Source: Hyphomonadaceae bacterium
Lineage (GTDB): Bacteria; Pseudomonadota; Alphaproteobacteria; Caulobacterales; Aquidulcibacteraceae
Direction: 5' to 3'
Assembly (NCBI GenBank): GCA_021731815.1
Contig: JAKFWO010000047.1
Span: 1-33,772, forward strand
DNA length: 33,772 nucleotides
Under the pieces are notes generated by a model. That model ran no database searches and had not been told where the DNA came from. It worked only from the letters and a program-made list of their open reading frames with translations. Within the stretch, counting starts at the first letter, position 1; the number at the start of each line of letters is the position of its first letter. Made by a program: the position numbers and the translations under genes. This document shows, one piece after another, positions 8,631-16,272 of the stretch.

Positions 8631-8711
8631 GTGTCTCCCCGTCGGGCTGGTCCCGCAAATCTGGTCCGGTGCGCGCGGGCCCGGCTCAACATGCGCGCGC
8701 CGCCTGCTCTG

Positions 8712-10343
8712 TCAATGCCGGAAATGACGCTCGCCCGTGAAAACCATCGCCGCATCCGCCGCATCGGCAGCCGCGATGACCTCCGCATCGCGTATGGAGC
8801 CGCCAGGCTGCACGATGGTGCGGATCCCGGCTTCAATGGCCAATATCAATCCGTCGGCGAAGGGAAAGAAGGCGTCGGAGGCGAGCACGCTGCCCTCGGC
8901 CAGCCGCTCCATCTGCGAAATCGCCCTGAATTTGTCGATGGCGAGGCGGACGGAATCCACGCGGCTCATCTGGCCGGCACCAATTCCGATCGTCTGCCCG
9001 TGGCGCGCCAGCACGATCGCGTTGGATCGCACATGTTTGGCGACCTGCCAGGCGAAAGCGAGGTCGGCCAATTCCTCGTCTCGCGGTGCCCTTCGGGTCA
9101 CCACCCTCCAGGCCGAAGGCGGGGCGAGGGAGAGGTCGGGAGTCTGCACGAGCAGCCCGCCCGCGATGCTGCGAACCACCAGCCCGGAATGGGCCGGATC
9201 GGGCAATCCGTCCGTCAGCAGAACACGCAGATTGGGTTTCGCCGCGAGCAAGGCAAGGGCGTCGGGTGAGGCGCCGGGCGCGATCACCACTTCGAGGAAG
9301 CGCGCAGCCAGCGCCGCAGCGAGCGGGGCCTCGAGGGGCAGGTTGAACGCTGCCACTCCTCCAAAGGCCGAGACCGGGTCGCCGGCCAACGCCTTTTCGA
9401 AGGCCGCACAGGGACCGGGCGCGATCGCCGCCCCCGCCGGATTGGCATGTTTGACGATAACGGCGGCCGCCTCGCCAATGGTCCCGAGTTCCGCCACCAG
9501 CCCGAACGCGGCATCGGCATCCACGAGATTGTTGAAGGACAATGCCTTTCCCTGAACAAGTCGGGCCGTGGCGGCACCGGGCCGGGCAGGGCCAAGGGAA
9601 TAAAGCGCGGCGCTCTGGTGGGGGTTCTCGCCATAACGGAGATCGAGGCGCTTCTCGCCACCAATCGCCGCAATCGGGGGAAGTCGCGCGCCTGCTTGCG
9701 ACGCCATCCAGCCGGCGATGATGCCGTCATAGGCCGCAGTCCGGGCGAAGGCCTTTGCGGCGAGATGCCGACGCAGCCTCAATGTCGTGGCCCCGTCATG
9801 TGCAGCCATTTCGGCGAGCGCTTCCTCAAGATCGGCCAAATCACTGCACACGGTCACGAAATCCGCGTTCTTGGCACCCGCGCGCAAAAGCGCCGGCCCG
9901 CCAATGTCCACTTCCTCATAGATTTTTTCGGCTTCTAGCCCTTTCGCCATCGCCGCCTCGAAGGGATAGAGAGTGACATAAAGCAGGTCGATCGGCCCGA
10001 TATCCCGGGCGGCAAGGGCTTCCATATGGGCCGGGTCACTGCGCCGCGCGAGCAGAGCCCCATGGATCGCCGGATGGAGGGTTTTCACCCGTCCGTCGAG
10101 CATTTCGGGGAAGCCGGTGATCCCGGCAATATCGCGCACGGCGATTCCGCCGCGTTCGAGTTCGGCTCTCGTCCCGCCGGTCGAGAGGATCTCTGCGCCG
10201 GCATTCACCAGCGCGCGGACTGGTTCGATGATTCCTGTCTTGTCCGATACGCTGATCAGCGCCCGCCGGATGCGTGGCCCCGTGGAATTTCGGGCGGGGA
10301 GGGGGGCCGTAATCACCTTGGACACCGGAACCTTTGCAGTCAT
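8712..10343 (-). CDS. purH: Bifunctional AICAR formyltransferase / IMP cyclohydrolase
   Basis: PurH performs the last two steps of IMP synthesis: formylation of AICAR by 10-formyl-THF, then ring closure. The product (543 residues) has the MGS-like cyclohydrolase domain first (R-R-A-L-I-S-V-S-D-K-T-G, S-T-G-G-T, V-K-T-L-H-P-A-I-H-G) and the transformylase domain after it (L-R-Y-G-E-N-P-H-Q-S-A, V-K-H-A-N-P-A-G, S-N-A-I-V-L-A). It ends normally with T-G-E-R-H-F-R-H. The open frame continues to 11006 across deoA and is not coding there. I placed the start at the ATG at 10343, about 28 residues before the first conserved motif. An ATG at 10523 has AGAGG 8 nt upstream and would add 60 polar residues, but that AGAGG lies in a hairpin (10530-10557). 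The gene diverges from deoA. Confidence 0.95.
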   Translation of the reverse strand: MTAKVPVSKVITAPLPARNSTGPRIRRALISVSDKTGIIEPVRALVNAGAEILSTGGTRAELERGGIAVRDIAGITGFPEMLDGRVKTLHPAIHGALLARRSDPAHMEALAARDIGPIDLLYVTLYPFEAAMAKGLEAEKIYEEVDIGGPALLRAGAKNADFVTVCSDLADLEEALAEMAAHDGATTLRLRRHLAAKAFARTAAYDGIIAGWMASQAGARLPPIAAIGGEKRLDLRYGENPHQSAALYSLGPARPGAATARLVQGKALSFNNLVDADAAFGLVAELGTIGEAAAVIVKHANPAGAAIAPGPCAAFEKALAGDPVSAFGGVAAFNLPLEAPLAAALAARFLEVVIAPGASPDALALLAAKPNLRVLLTDGLPDPAHSGLVVRSIAGGLLVQTPDLSLAPPSAWRVVTRRAPRDEELADLAFAWQVAKHVRSNAIVLARHGQTIGIGAGQMSRVDSVRLAIDKFRAISQMERLAEGSVLASDAFFPFADGLILAIEAGIRTIVQPGGSIRDAEVIAAADAADAAMVFTGERHFRH

Positions 10344-10529
10344 CTGGGCAGGAACACCAAACCGGGCCTGGACATCGGGGACCCGCTTAGCGCCCGGCCG
10401 CGCCCGGGGCAACAGGGAATCATCGGGACCGGTGGCGGGACAGCGCTGCCGGCCCGATGCAGCAAAATCCCCGGCGCTGGCCCTGGCCTCCCGATGGGTC
10501 TGCGCCTTATATTTGACATTCATGTGATA

Positions 10530-10557
10530 AGCCTCTTGGCTCCACTCCCAAGAGGCT
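10530..10557. promoter_or_regulatory. Hairpin in the purH-deoA divergent region
   Basis: Perfect 10-bp arms AGCCTCTTGG and CCAAGAGGCT enclose an 8-nt loop. The hairpin lies directly upstream of the alternative purH start at 10523 and, on the minus strand, contains its AGAGG. If transcribed towards purH it could hide that ribosome-binding site. It has no T-run on either side, so it is not a standard terminator. Confidence 0.45.
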
Positions 10558-10612
10558 GGGCCCCGAAAAGGCTGGGCCCCGAAAAGGCTGGGCCCCGAAA
10601 AGGCTGGGGCCC
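10554..10612 (+). repeat. 16-bp tandem repeat upstream of deoA
   Basis: The unit GGCTGGGCCCCGAAAA occurs three times without a mismatch (10554-10569, 10570-10585, 10586-10601), followed by a partial fourth copy (GGCTGGGGCCC). It ends about 20 bp before the deoA start, inside the region that must hold both divergent promoters. Each unit contains the palindrome GGGCCC. Copy number could vary between strains. Confidence 0.85.
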
Positions 10613-10632
10613 GCGGGGAAGGGACAGAGACA

Positions 10633-12000
10633 TTGCTGTTCAAGGACATCATCATCGCCAAGCGCGATGGCAAAACATTGTCGCCGAAGGAGATTTCTGT
10701 CTTCGTGGACGGGCTCGCCAATGGCGACCTGCCCGCCGAGCAGATCGCTTCCCTCGCAATGGCGATTCTCTTGCGCGGTATGAGCGCCGACGAGACCGGT
10801 CTCCTCACGCGTGCAATGGCGGCATCGGGCACCATGATCGACTGGGCGGGGGTCAATCTGTCCGGCCCGACCGTGGACAAGCATTCGACCGGCGGCGTGG
10901 GCGACAAGGTGAGTTTCATCCTTGCCCCGGTTCTCGCGGCCTGCGGGGCCTTTGTCCCCATGATTTCCGGACGCGGGCTTGGCCATACGGGCGGCACGCT
11001 TGACAAGGCTTCCGCGATTCCGGGCTATGATCCGTTTCCTGGCCTCGATGTCTTCAAACGCGTGGTGCGCGAAACGGGGGCGGCCATCATCGGCCAGACC
11101 AGCGACCTTGCCCCTGCCGACCGGCGGCTTTATGCCATTCGCGACGTGACCGGGACTGTCGAATCGATTCCGCTGATTACTGCCTCGATCCTTTCGAAAA
11201 AAATCGCGGCGGGCAATCAGGGCCTCGTCATGGATGTCAAGGTCGGGTCCGGGGCTTTTATGGCGGGGCTCGCCGATGCCAAGGCGCTGGCGCTCTCGAT
11301 CATCGGGGCGGCGCAGGCCGCGGGATTACCGGTTACCGCTCTCGTCACCGACATGAATGAGGTGCTGGGTGAAACGGCCGGCAATGCGCTGGAGATTGCC
11401 GAAAGCGTCGATTATTTGCGCGGCGACCGGCGGGAGCCGCGTCTGCACGAAGTCAATCTCGCACTGGCAGCTGAAATGCTGGTCATTTCGGGGCTCGCCG
11501 CCAGCGCGACCGAAGGCCGCGAGAAGGCGGAGCGCGCGCTGTCCAGCGGGGCGGCCGCGGAATGCTTCGGCCGGATGGTCGCTGCACTCGGTGGGCCGGG
11601 GGATTTTCTGGAACGTTCGCAGGATTATCTGCCCGGGGCCCCCGTCCGTGTGCCGGTGCCCGCGCGGGAATCCGGTTTCGTCACGGCCATGAATGGCCGC
11701 GCGATCGGCGGTGCGATCATCGGCCTCAAAGGCGGGCGGGCCGCACTCGATGATGTGCTTGATCTCTCGACCGGGTTCAGCGGAATTCGGCCGATCGGCA
11801 GTGCGGTGGAAGCCGGCGCGCCGCTGGCTTTCGTCCATGCCGCCGATGATTCGGCGGCCAGCCGTGCGATTGCGGAATATCAGGCGGCGGTGACGATTGG
11901 CGGCGAAGCGTCGGCACCCGGTCCCACGGCACCCAATCCTCCGGCACCCAATCCTGTTGTTCACCCGCGGCTTGACCGCACCGATTTCGCGTCTCAATAA
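10633..12000 (+). CDS. deoA: Thymidine phosphorylase
   Basis: The 455-residue product matches DeoA, which splits thymidine and deoxyuridine with phosphate to the base and deoxyribose-1-phosphate. Visible motifs are the N-terminus M-L-F-K-D-I-I-I-A-K-R-D-G, the phosphate-binding K83-H-S-T-G-G-V-G-D, and the family signature S112-G-R-G-L-G-H-T-G-G-T-L-D-K. The start is a TTG at 10633: the N-terminus lines up with E. coli DeoA, AAGGGA lies about 9 nt upstream, and no ATG is available before conserved sequence. The last 33 residues are a Pro-rich tail that contains a 15-bp tandem repeat and exceeds the usual length (about 440). nupC follows after 36 bp, giving a nucleoside salvage operon. Confidence 0.93.
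   Translation: MLFKDIIIAKRDGKTLSPKEISVFVDGLANGDLPAEQIASLAMAILLRGMSADETGLLTRAMAASGTMIDWAGVNLSGPTVDKHSTGGVGDKVSFILAPVLAACGAFVPMISGRGLGHTGGTLDKASAIPGYDPFPGLDVFKRVVRETGAAIIGQTSDLAPADRRLYAIRDVTGTVESIPLITASILSKKIAAGNQGLVMDVKVGSGAFMAGLADAKALALSIIGAAQAAGLPVTALVTDMNEVLGETAGNALEIAESVDYLRGDRREPRLHEVNLALAAEMLVISGLAASATEGREKAERALSSGAAAECFGRMVAALGGPGDFLERSQDYLPGAPVRVPVPARESGFVTAMNGRAIGGAIIGLKGGRAALDDVLDLSTGFSGIRPIGSAVEAGAPLAFVHAADDSAASRAIAEYQAAVTIGGEASAPGPTAPNPPAPNPVVHPRLDRTDFASQ
11912..11956 (+). repeat. 15-bp tandem repeat in the 3' end of deoA
   Basis: Three 15-bp units (11912-11926, 11927-11941, 11942-11956) start with CGGCACCC. The second and third differ only in the last base, and the first is diverged. 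In frame they encode A-P-G-P-T, A-P-N-P-P and A-P-N-P-V in the tail of DeoA. Unit length is a multiple of three, so copy changes would keep the frame. Confidence 0.8.
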
Positions 12001-12036
12001 ACCAGAACCCGGCGCGCGCGCCACAGGAGTAAATAC

Positions 12037-13287
12037 ATGGATCCGCGCTTTATCGGGTTTTTCGGGATCGCCACGCTGATCCTGCTGGCGGTCGCGATCT
12101 CGAGCCACCGACGCGGCATCAATCTTCGCATCGTGATTTCCGCGCTGGCATTGCAAGTGGCGATCGCCGCCCTTGTGCTGAAAACCGATATCGGAAAAGA
12201 CGCGATCGGCACAATGTCGGCCGGTGTCGCGCAGATCATTGCCTATTCCGATGCCGGTATAAGGCTGATGTTCGGCTCGCTTGCTGACAGCAATAATTAC
12301 GGTTTGATCTTTGCGATCCATGTTCTGCCGATCATCATTTTCTTCTCGGCTTTCGTGGCGGTGCTGTATTATTTGCGGATCATGCAGGTCATTGTTGCCG
12401 GGGTCGGTTCGGTATTGCGCGTGCTGATCGGCACAAAGCCGATCGAGAGCCTGAATGCCGCCGCCAATATTTTCCTCGGCCAGACCGAGGCCCCGCTGGC
12501 GGTCAAGCCTTATCTCGACCGCCTGACCGGTCCCCAGCTTTTTGCCATCATGGTGTCGGGCCTCGCCTCGGTGGCCGGCTCGGTGCTCGCGGCCTATGCC
12601 AAGCTGGGTGTCTCGGCGGATTTCCTGCTGGCGGCGAGCTTCATGTCGGCACCCGGCGGCTTGCTGATGGCCAAGCTCATCGTGCCTGACGACCGGAGCG
12701 CTGCCCAGGACAGTCTCAGCATGTCGGTGATCCTGCGGGAGAAATCGCCCAATGCCAATCTGGTCATGTCGGCGGCGGTCGGGGCCCAGGATGGTCTCAA
12801 GCTCGCGCTCAATGTCGGGGCCATGCTGATCGCGTTTGTTGCGCTGATTTCGCTCGTCAATGGTGTTCTGGGCGGGATCGGCGATCTCACCGGCCTGACC
12901 TTGGCGGGCGAGCGGCTGAGCCTTCAGGCCATTCTGGGCTTCATCTTTGCGCCCTTGATGTATGTCATCGGTGCCCCATGGGAAGAAGCGCGCCAGGCAG
13001 GGGCAATCTTTGGCCAAAAGCTGGTGCTCAATGAATTCGTGGCTTATATCGACCTCGCCAAACTGATCGAGGCCAATGATTTGTCGCCGAAAACCGTGGC
13101 GATTCTGACCTTTGCCCTGTGCGGCTTCGCCAATCTGAGCTCGATCGCGATCCTGCTGGGGGGGCTCGGCTCACTCATGCCCGAGAGGATGAGCGAGATC
13201 GCCCGCTACGGAATGCGGGCGGTGGCGGCGGGTTCGCTGTCCAATCTCATGAGCGCGACGATCGCCGGCCTGCTGATTTCCTTCTGA
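12037..13287 (+). CDS. nupC: Concentrative nucleoside transporter, NupC family
   Basis: The 416-residue inner-membrane protein belongs to the CNT family, which imports nucleosides using a proton or sodium gradient. The family motif [13 protein letters not shown] is present, as are the [13 protein letters not shown] and [10 protein letters not shown] segments. Roughly eight or nine hydrophobic helices can be counted, and the length is normal. AGGAG at 12025-12029 is ideally placed for the ATG at 12037. Its position 36 bp after deoA suggests the pair takes up and cleaves pyrimidine nucleosides. Ion coupling and substrate range cannot be decided from the sequence. Confidence 0.92.
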   Translation: MDPRFIGFFGIATLILLAVAISSHRRGINLRIVISALALQVAIAALVLKTDIGKDAIGTMSAGVAQIIAYSDAGIRLMFGSLADSNNYGLIFAIHVLPIIIFFSAFVAVLYYLRIMQVIVAGVGSVLRVLIGTKPIESLNAAANIFLGQTEAPLAVKPYLDRLTGPQLFAIMVSGLASVAGSVLAAYAKLGVSADFLLAASFMSAPGGLLMAKLIVPDDRSAAQDSLSMSVILREKSPNANLVMSAAVGAQDGLKLALNVGAMLIAFVALISLVNGVLGGIGDLTGLTLAGERLSLQAILGFIFAPLMYVIGAPWEEARQAGAIFGQKLVLNEFVAYIDLAKLIEANDLSPKTVAILTFALCGFANLSSIAILLGGLGSLMPERMSEIARYGMRAVAAGSLSNLMSATIAGLLISF

Positions 13288-13300
13288 GCCTTGCGTGCCC

Positions 13301-13762
13301 ATGAATGATTTGCCGCTACCCGAGCATCTCCCGCCTGATAATGGCCGGTTTTTCGGGCGGATGCATGCGCTGCCCATCCGGGTCTTTTACGAGGACACCG
13401 ATTTTTCGGGCATGGTCTATCACGCCAATTACGCCCGTTTTTGCGAACGGGGGCGTTCGGCCTTTCTGAGGGCGGCCGGCATCGCCCATGAGGCCCTGCT
13501 GGCACGGGAAGAGCCCGTTTTGTTTGCGCTCACAAAACTGTCGCTGGAATTTCACCGGGCTGCCCGCATCGATGACGGGCTGGTCGTTCGCACCTGGTAT
13601 GAATGCATCCGGGGTGCGCGGCTGTTCATCCGCCAGGAAGTCTGGCGAGGTAGCGAGAGACTGGTGAGCGCTGAAATCGAGGCGTGCTGCATCAATACCG
13701 CCGGTCGCGCCATCCGTCCGCCGGCCGATTGCGTACAGGTGCTTTCGCCTTTTTTCGCGTGA
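13301..13762 (+). CDS. ybgC: YbgC-type acyl-CoA thioesterase (hotdog fold)
   Basis: The 153-residue product carries the 4HBT motif V-F-Y-E-D-T-D-F-S-G-M-V-Y-H-A-N-Y. D34 and H41 match the catalytic Asp and nearby His of YbgC enzymes, which hydrolyse acyl-CoA or acyl-ACP thioesters. In most Proteobacteria this gene starts the tol-pal cluster. Here it follows nupC by 13 bp and no tol gene comes after it, so its role need not be tied to Tol-Pal. Starts at 13295 (GTG), 13301 (ATG) and 13361 (ATG, just before L-P-I-R-V-F-Y) are all possible. None has a strong ribosome-binding site, and the short spacing to nupC suggests coupled translation. Confidence 0.85.
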   Translation: MNDLPLPEHLPPDNGRFFGRMHALPIRVFYEDTDFSGMVYHANYARFCERGRSAFLRAAGIAHEALLAREEPVLFALTKLSLEFHRAARIDDGLVVRTWYECIRGARLFIRQEVWRGSERLVSAEIEACCINTAGRAIRPPADCVQVLSPFFA

Positions 13763-13823
13763 CAGACAAGGATGACACGCTGCGCGCGAAAATGTGAGCG
13801 GCGGCGCGCACAGAAATGCGCTA

Positions 13824-13912
13824 GAGCATTTTCATGGAAATCCGAGCCGGATGTCTGAATTGAATCTGAGCATTTCCAAAAGAATTCGAGCCGAATTTCT
13901 TTGAAAATGCTC
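13824..13912. repeat. Rearranged intergenic palindrome, copy C
   Basis: The outer arms GAGCATTTTCA (13824-13834) and TGAAAATGCTC (13902-13912) pair perfectly. The left 40 bp match the 48-bp unit of copy B in forward orientation. The right half, from GAGCATTTCC, matches the same unit inverted, as in copy A. Copy C is therefore two 48-bp-type units joined head to head, and it lacks the 46-bp unit. It ends 1 bp before the AGGAG of msrB, so a folded transcript would place the stem next to the ribosome-binding site. Confidence 0.8.
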
Positions 13913-13928
13913 CAGGAGAATGCCCGTC

Positions 13929-14339
13929 ATGACCGCGACCAATCGTACCAAAATCACCCGGACCACTGCCGAATGGAAGGCGTTGCTGACGCCGGAACAA
14001 TTCTACGTTGCCCGCCAGGAAGGCACCGAGCGCCCCTTCAGCCCCGGCAATTTCCATGACAACAAGAAAAAGGGCATCTACGCCTGTGTCGGATGCAACA
14101 CGCCGCTATGGAGCAGCGCCCATAAATATGATTCGGGGACTGGCTGGCCGTCATTCTGGCAACCGGTCGACGAGAAAGTCGTGGCTACGACCACCGATTT
14201 CAAATTGCTCTATCCGCGCACCGAAGTGCATTGCGCGACCTGTGGCTCCCATCAGGGCCATGTATTCAAAGACGGGCCTGCACCCACGGGTCTGCGATAT
14301 TGCATCAATGGGGTGGTCCTGAAATTCATCCCGGCCTGA
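13929..14339 (+). CDS. msrB: Peptide-methionine (R)-S-oxide reductase MsrB
   Basis: The 136-residue enzyme reduces the R epimer of methionine sulfoxide in oxidised proteins. Zinc-binding cysteines are C53/C56 (C-V-G-C) and C102/C105 (C-A-T-C). The catalytic cysteine is C125 in R-Y-C-I-N. The substrate-binding G-T-G-W-P-S-F-W segment and the closing L-K-F-I-P are intact. No signal peptide is present, so it is cytoplasmic. Of the two in-frame ATGs, 13929 is preferred because AGGAG (13914-13918) lies 10 nt away; for the ATG at 13920 the gap is only 1 nt. Repeat C ends just upstream of this AGGAG and could influence translation. Confidence 0.95.
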   Translation: MTATNRTKITRTTAEWKALLTPEQFYVARQEGTERPFSPGNFHDNKKKGIYACVGCNTPLWSSAHKYDSGTGWPSFWQPVDEKVVATTTDFKLLYPRTEVHCATCGSHQGHVFKDGPAPTGLRYCINGVVLKFIPA

Positions 14340-14434
14340 GCGGGGTTTGAAGGGATCGGGCCGGGATTGATCCGTCCGGCAGCGATGAGATTTCGGGCGA
14401 AAGCGCATTGATTAATGCGATGTTCGCGCTATGA

Positions 14435-14464
14435 CGATCGTGCCGCCTCTGGCGGCACAGATCG
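14435..14464. promoter_or_regulatory. Strong hairpin between msrB and fabD
   Basis: The stem CGATC-GTGCCGCC pairs with GGCGGCAC-a-GATCG around a 3-nt loop: 13 base pairs with one bulged A. It ends 42 bp before the fabD start. No T-run follows, so it may be a fabD leader structure or a factor-dependent stop for msrB. A second small perfect palindrome, CGCATT-gatt-AATGCG, lies at 14404-14419 and could be an operator. Confidence 0.45.
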
Positions 14465-14506
14465 CGCTGTTCCTGGCGCAAAGCTCCAAAACCAGATTCC
14501 ACCTTC

Positions 14507-15466
14507 ATGTTCGCATTGATGTTTCCCGGGCAGGGAGCGCAGGCCGTCGGTATGGCTAATTCCGTGCTCGCCGCCTTTCCGGCAGCCCGGGCGGTGATGG
14601 CCGAAGTGGACGAGGCGCTGGGCGATTCGCTCGGGATCTCCCTCAGTACTCTGATCGCCGATGGGCCGGAGGATGTGCTGCGGTTGACCTCGAACGCGCA
14701 GCCTGCCCTGATGGCGACATCGCTTGCTTTGGTTCGGGCGCTCGAGACGGAATTCGGCTTTCAGACCCGGCAGGCGGCGTTCATGGCCGGCCATTCGCTC
14801 GGTGAATATTCGGCGCTGGCCGCGGCCCGTGCGCTGGCATTGGGGGATTGCGCGCGGCTTTTGCATCTGCGTGGAAGTGCAATGCAGGCGGCGAGCCCGC
14901 CAGGCGAAGGGGCAATGGCCTCGCTGGTCGGCCCGAAGGTCGATATCGCTTTCGCCGAAGCGGCCGCAGAAGCCGGGAACGCCATCGCGCCCTGCGTGGT
15001 CGCCAATGACAATAATGTCGGCAATATCGTGATTTCGGGCGCGAAAGCCGGTGTTGGTGCCGCGATCGCCTGGGCGCAGGCACAGGGCGCACGCGCGATT
15101 CCGCTGAATGTCTCGGCACCCTTCCATTCGCCGCTGATGGTTCCGGCCGAGCGCCCCATGCAAGCGGCACTGGCTGGCGTGGCGCTACAGGCCCCCTGCG
15201 TGCCGGTCTATGCCAATGTCACCGCGGCCCCGGTGTCAGATCCGGCGATGATCCGGGAGCTCCTGGTGCGCCAGATCGCGGGCCGGGTCCGCTGGCGCGA
15301 AACCGTGCTGGCCATGGCGGCGGCCGGGATCGATGCCTTTGTCGAAATCGGCCCCGGCAAGACATTGTCGGGCATGGTCAAGCGCATCGCGCCCGAGGCC
15401 CGGACCTTCAACATCGCCGAAGCCGCCGATCTTCCGGCCTTTGCCGAAGCCTTCCTCACCCGGTAG
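14507..15466 (+). CDS. fabD: Malonyl-CoA:ACP transacylase
   Basis: The 319-residue FabD loads malonyl groups from CoA onto acyl carrier protein for fatty-acid elongation. The oxyanion loop F-P-G-Q-G-A-Q is at 6-12, the nucleophile S97 is in G-H-S-L-G-E-Y, and the catalytic His is H207 in A-P-F-H-S-P. Length is normal. The ATG at 14507 is set by the conserved M-F-A-L-M-F-P-G-Q-G start, although no Shine-Dalgarno is visible in front of it. fabG follows after 37 bp. A hairpin lies 42 bp upstream of the start. Confidence 0.95.
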   Translation: MFALMFPGQGAQAVGMANSVLAAFPAARAVMAEVDEALGDSLGISLSTLIADGPEDVLRLTSNAQPALMATSLALVRALETEFGFQTRQAAFMAGHSLGEYSALAAARALALGDCARLLHLRGSAMQAASPPGEGAMASLVGPKVDIAFAEAAAEAGNAIAPCVVANDNNVGNIVISGAKAGVGAAIAWAQAQGARAIPLNVSAPFHSPLMVPAERPMQAALAGVALQAPCVPVYANVTAAPVSDPAMIRELLVRQIAGRVRWRETVLAMAAAGIDAFVEIGPGKTLSGMVKRIAPEARTFNIAEAADLPAFAEAFLTR

Positions 15467-15503
15467 GTTTCCGGGACTTTCCAATCAATCCGGAGCCATT
15501 TGC

Positions 15504-16253
15504 ATGTTCAGTCTGATCGGCCGCAGTGCTCTGGTGACCGGGGCTTCGGGAGGCATCGGCCGGGCCATTGCCATCGGCTTTGCCAGAGCCGGCGCGCGCC
15601 TTGCCTTGTCGGGCACCCGCGCAGAGGCATTGGCCGAGACCCTTGCAGCCCTTCCGGCGGTGGAAAGCGGCGCGCATGCGGTCCTTCCCTGCGATCTTTC
15701 CGATGGTGCGGCGGTCGATGCCCTGCCAAGTGCCGCGGAAGCGGCGCTGGGCGCGCTCGACATTCTCGTGTCCAATGCCGGTCTGACGCGCGATGGGCTT
15801 ATCCTGCGCATGAAGGACGAAGACTGGGACAAGGTTCTCGCCGTCAATCTCACTGCCTGTTTTCGCCTGTCGCGGGCTGCTGCGCGAGGCATGATGAAAC
15901 GCCGTTTCGGGCGAATCATCAATATCACATCGGTGGTCGGGGTGACGGGGAATCCCGGCCAGGTCAATTATGCGGCCTCCAAGGCCGGGATGATCGGCTT
16001 TTCCAAATCCCTCGCCCAGGAACTGGCCAGCCGGAACATCAATGTGAATTGCATCGCGCCTGGCTTCATTGCCTCGCCGATGACAGACGCCCTGACGGAC
16101 GCGCAAAAATCAGCGATTCTTGAGAATATTCCGGCGGGACGCCTTGGCAGCGGGGACGACATTGCCGCCGCCGCGATCTATCTTGCAAGCGCCGCGGGCG
16201 ATTATGTCACCGGCCAGACCCTGCACGTCAATGGCGGCATGGCGATGATCTGA
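15504..16253 (+). CDS. fabG: 3-oxoacyl-ACP reductase FabG
   Basis: The 249-residue short-chain dehydrogenase reduces 3-oxoacyl-ACP with NADPH. The cofactor loop T-G-A-S-G-G-I-G-R is at 12-20, and the catalytic tetrad N115, S143, Y156 and K160 is complete. The ending G-Q-T-L-H-V-N-G-G-M-A-M-I is characteristic of FabG rather than other SDRs. GGAG sits 8 nt before the ATG at 15504; the frame is open further upstream inside fabD but is not coding there. The usual next gene, acpP, is missing: fabG instead converges on the minus-strand operon with only 19 bp between stops. Confidence 0.95.
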   Translation: MFSLIGRSALVTGASGGIGRAIAIGFARAGARLALSGTRAEALAETLAALPAVESGAHAVLPCDLSDGAAVDALPSAAEAALGALDILVSNAGLTRDGLILRMKDEDWDKVLAVNLTACFRLSRAAARGMMKRRFGRIINITSVVGVTGNPGQVNYAASKAGMIGFSKSLAQELASRNINVNCIAPGFIASPMTDALTDAQKSAILENIPAGRLGSGDDIAAAAIYLASAAGDYVTGQTLHVNGGMAMI

Positions 16254-16272
16254 TCCCGGGGCGGCGTTGGCC

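Noticed and set aside
10344-11006. N-terminal extension of the purH frame to 11006
   Set aside because: It runs across the tandem repeat and into deoA on the other strand, with no similarity to PurH. Only the part up to 10523 remains a possible alternative.
11326-13017. 563-residue open frame antisense to deoA and nupC
   Set aside because: It covers two well-supported genes on the other strand, is rich in His, Arg, Gln and Asp as expected from reverse reading of GC-rich codons, and has no motif or ribosome-binding site.
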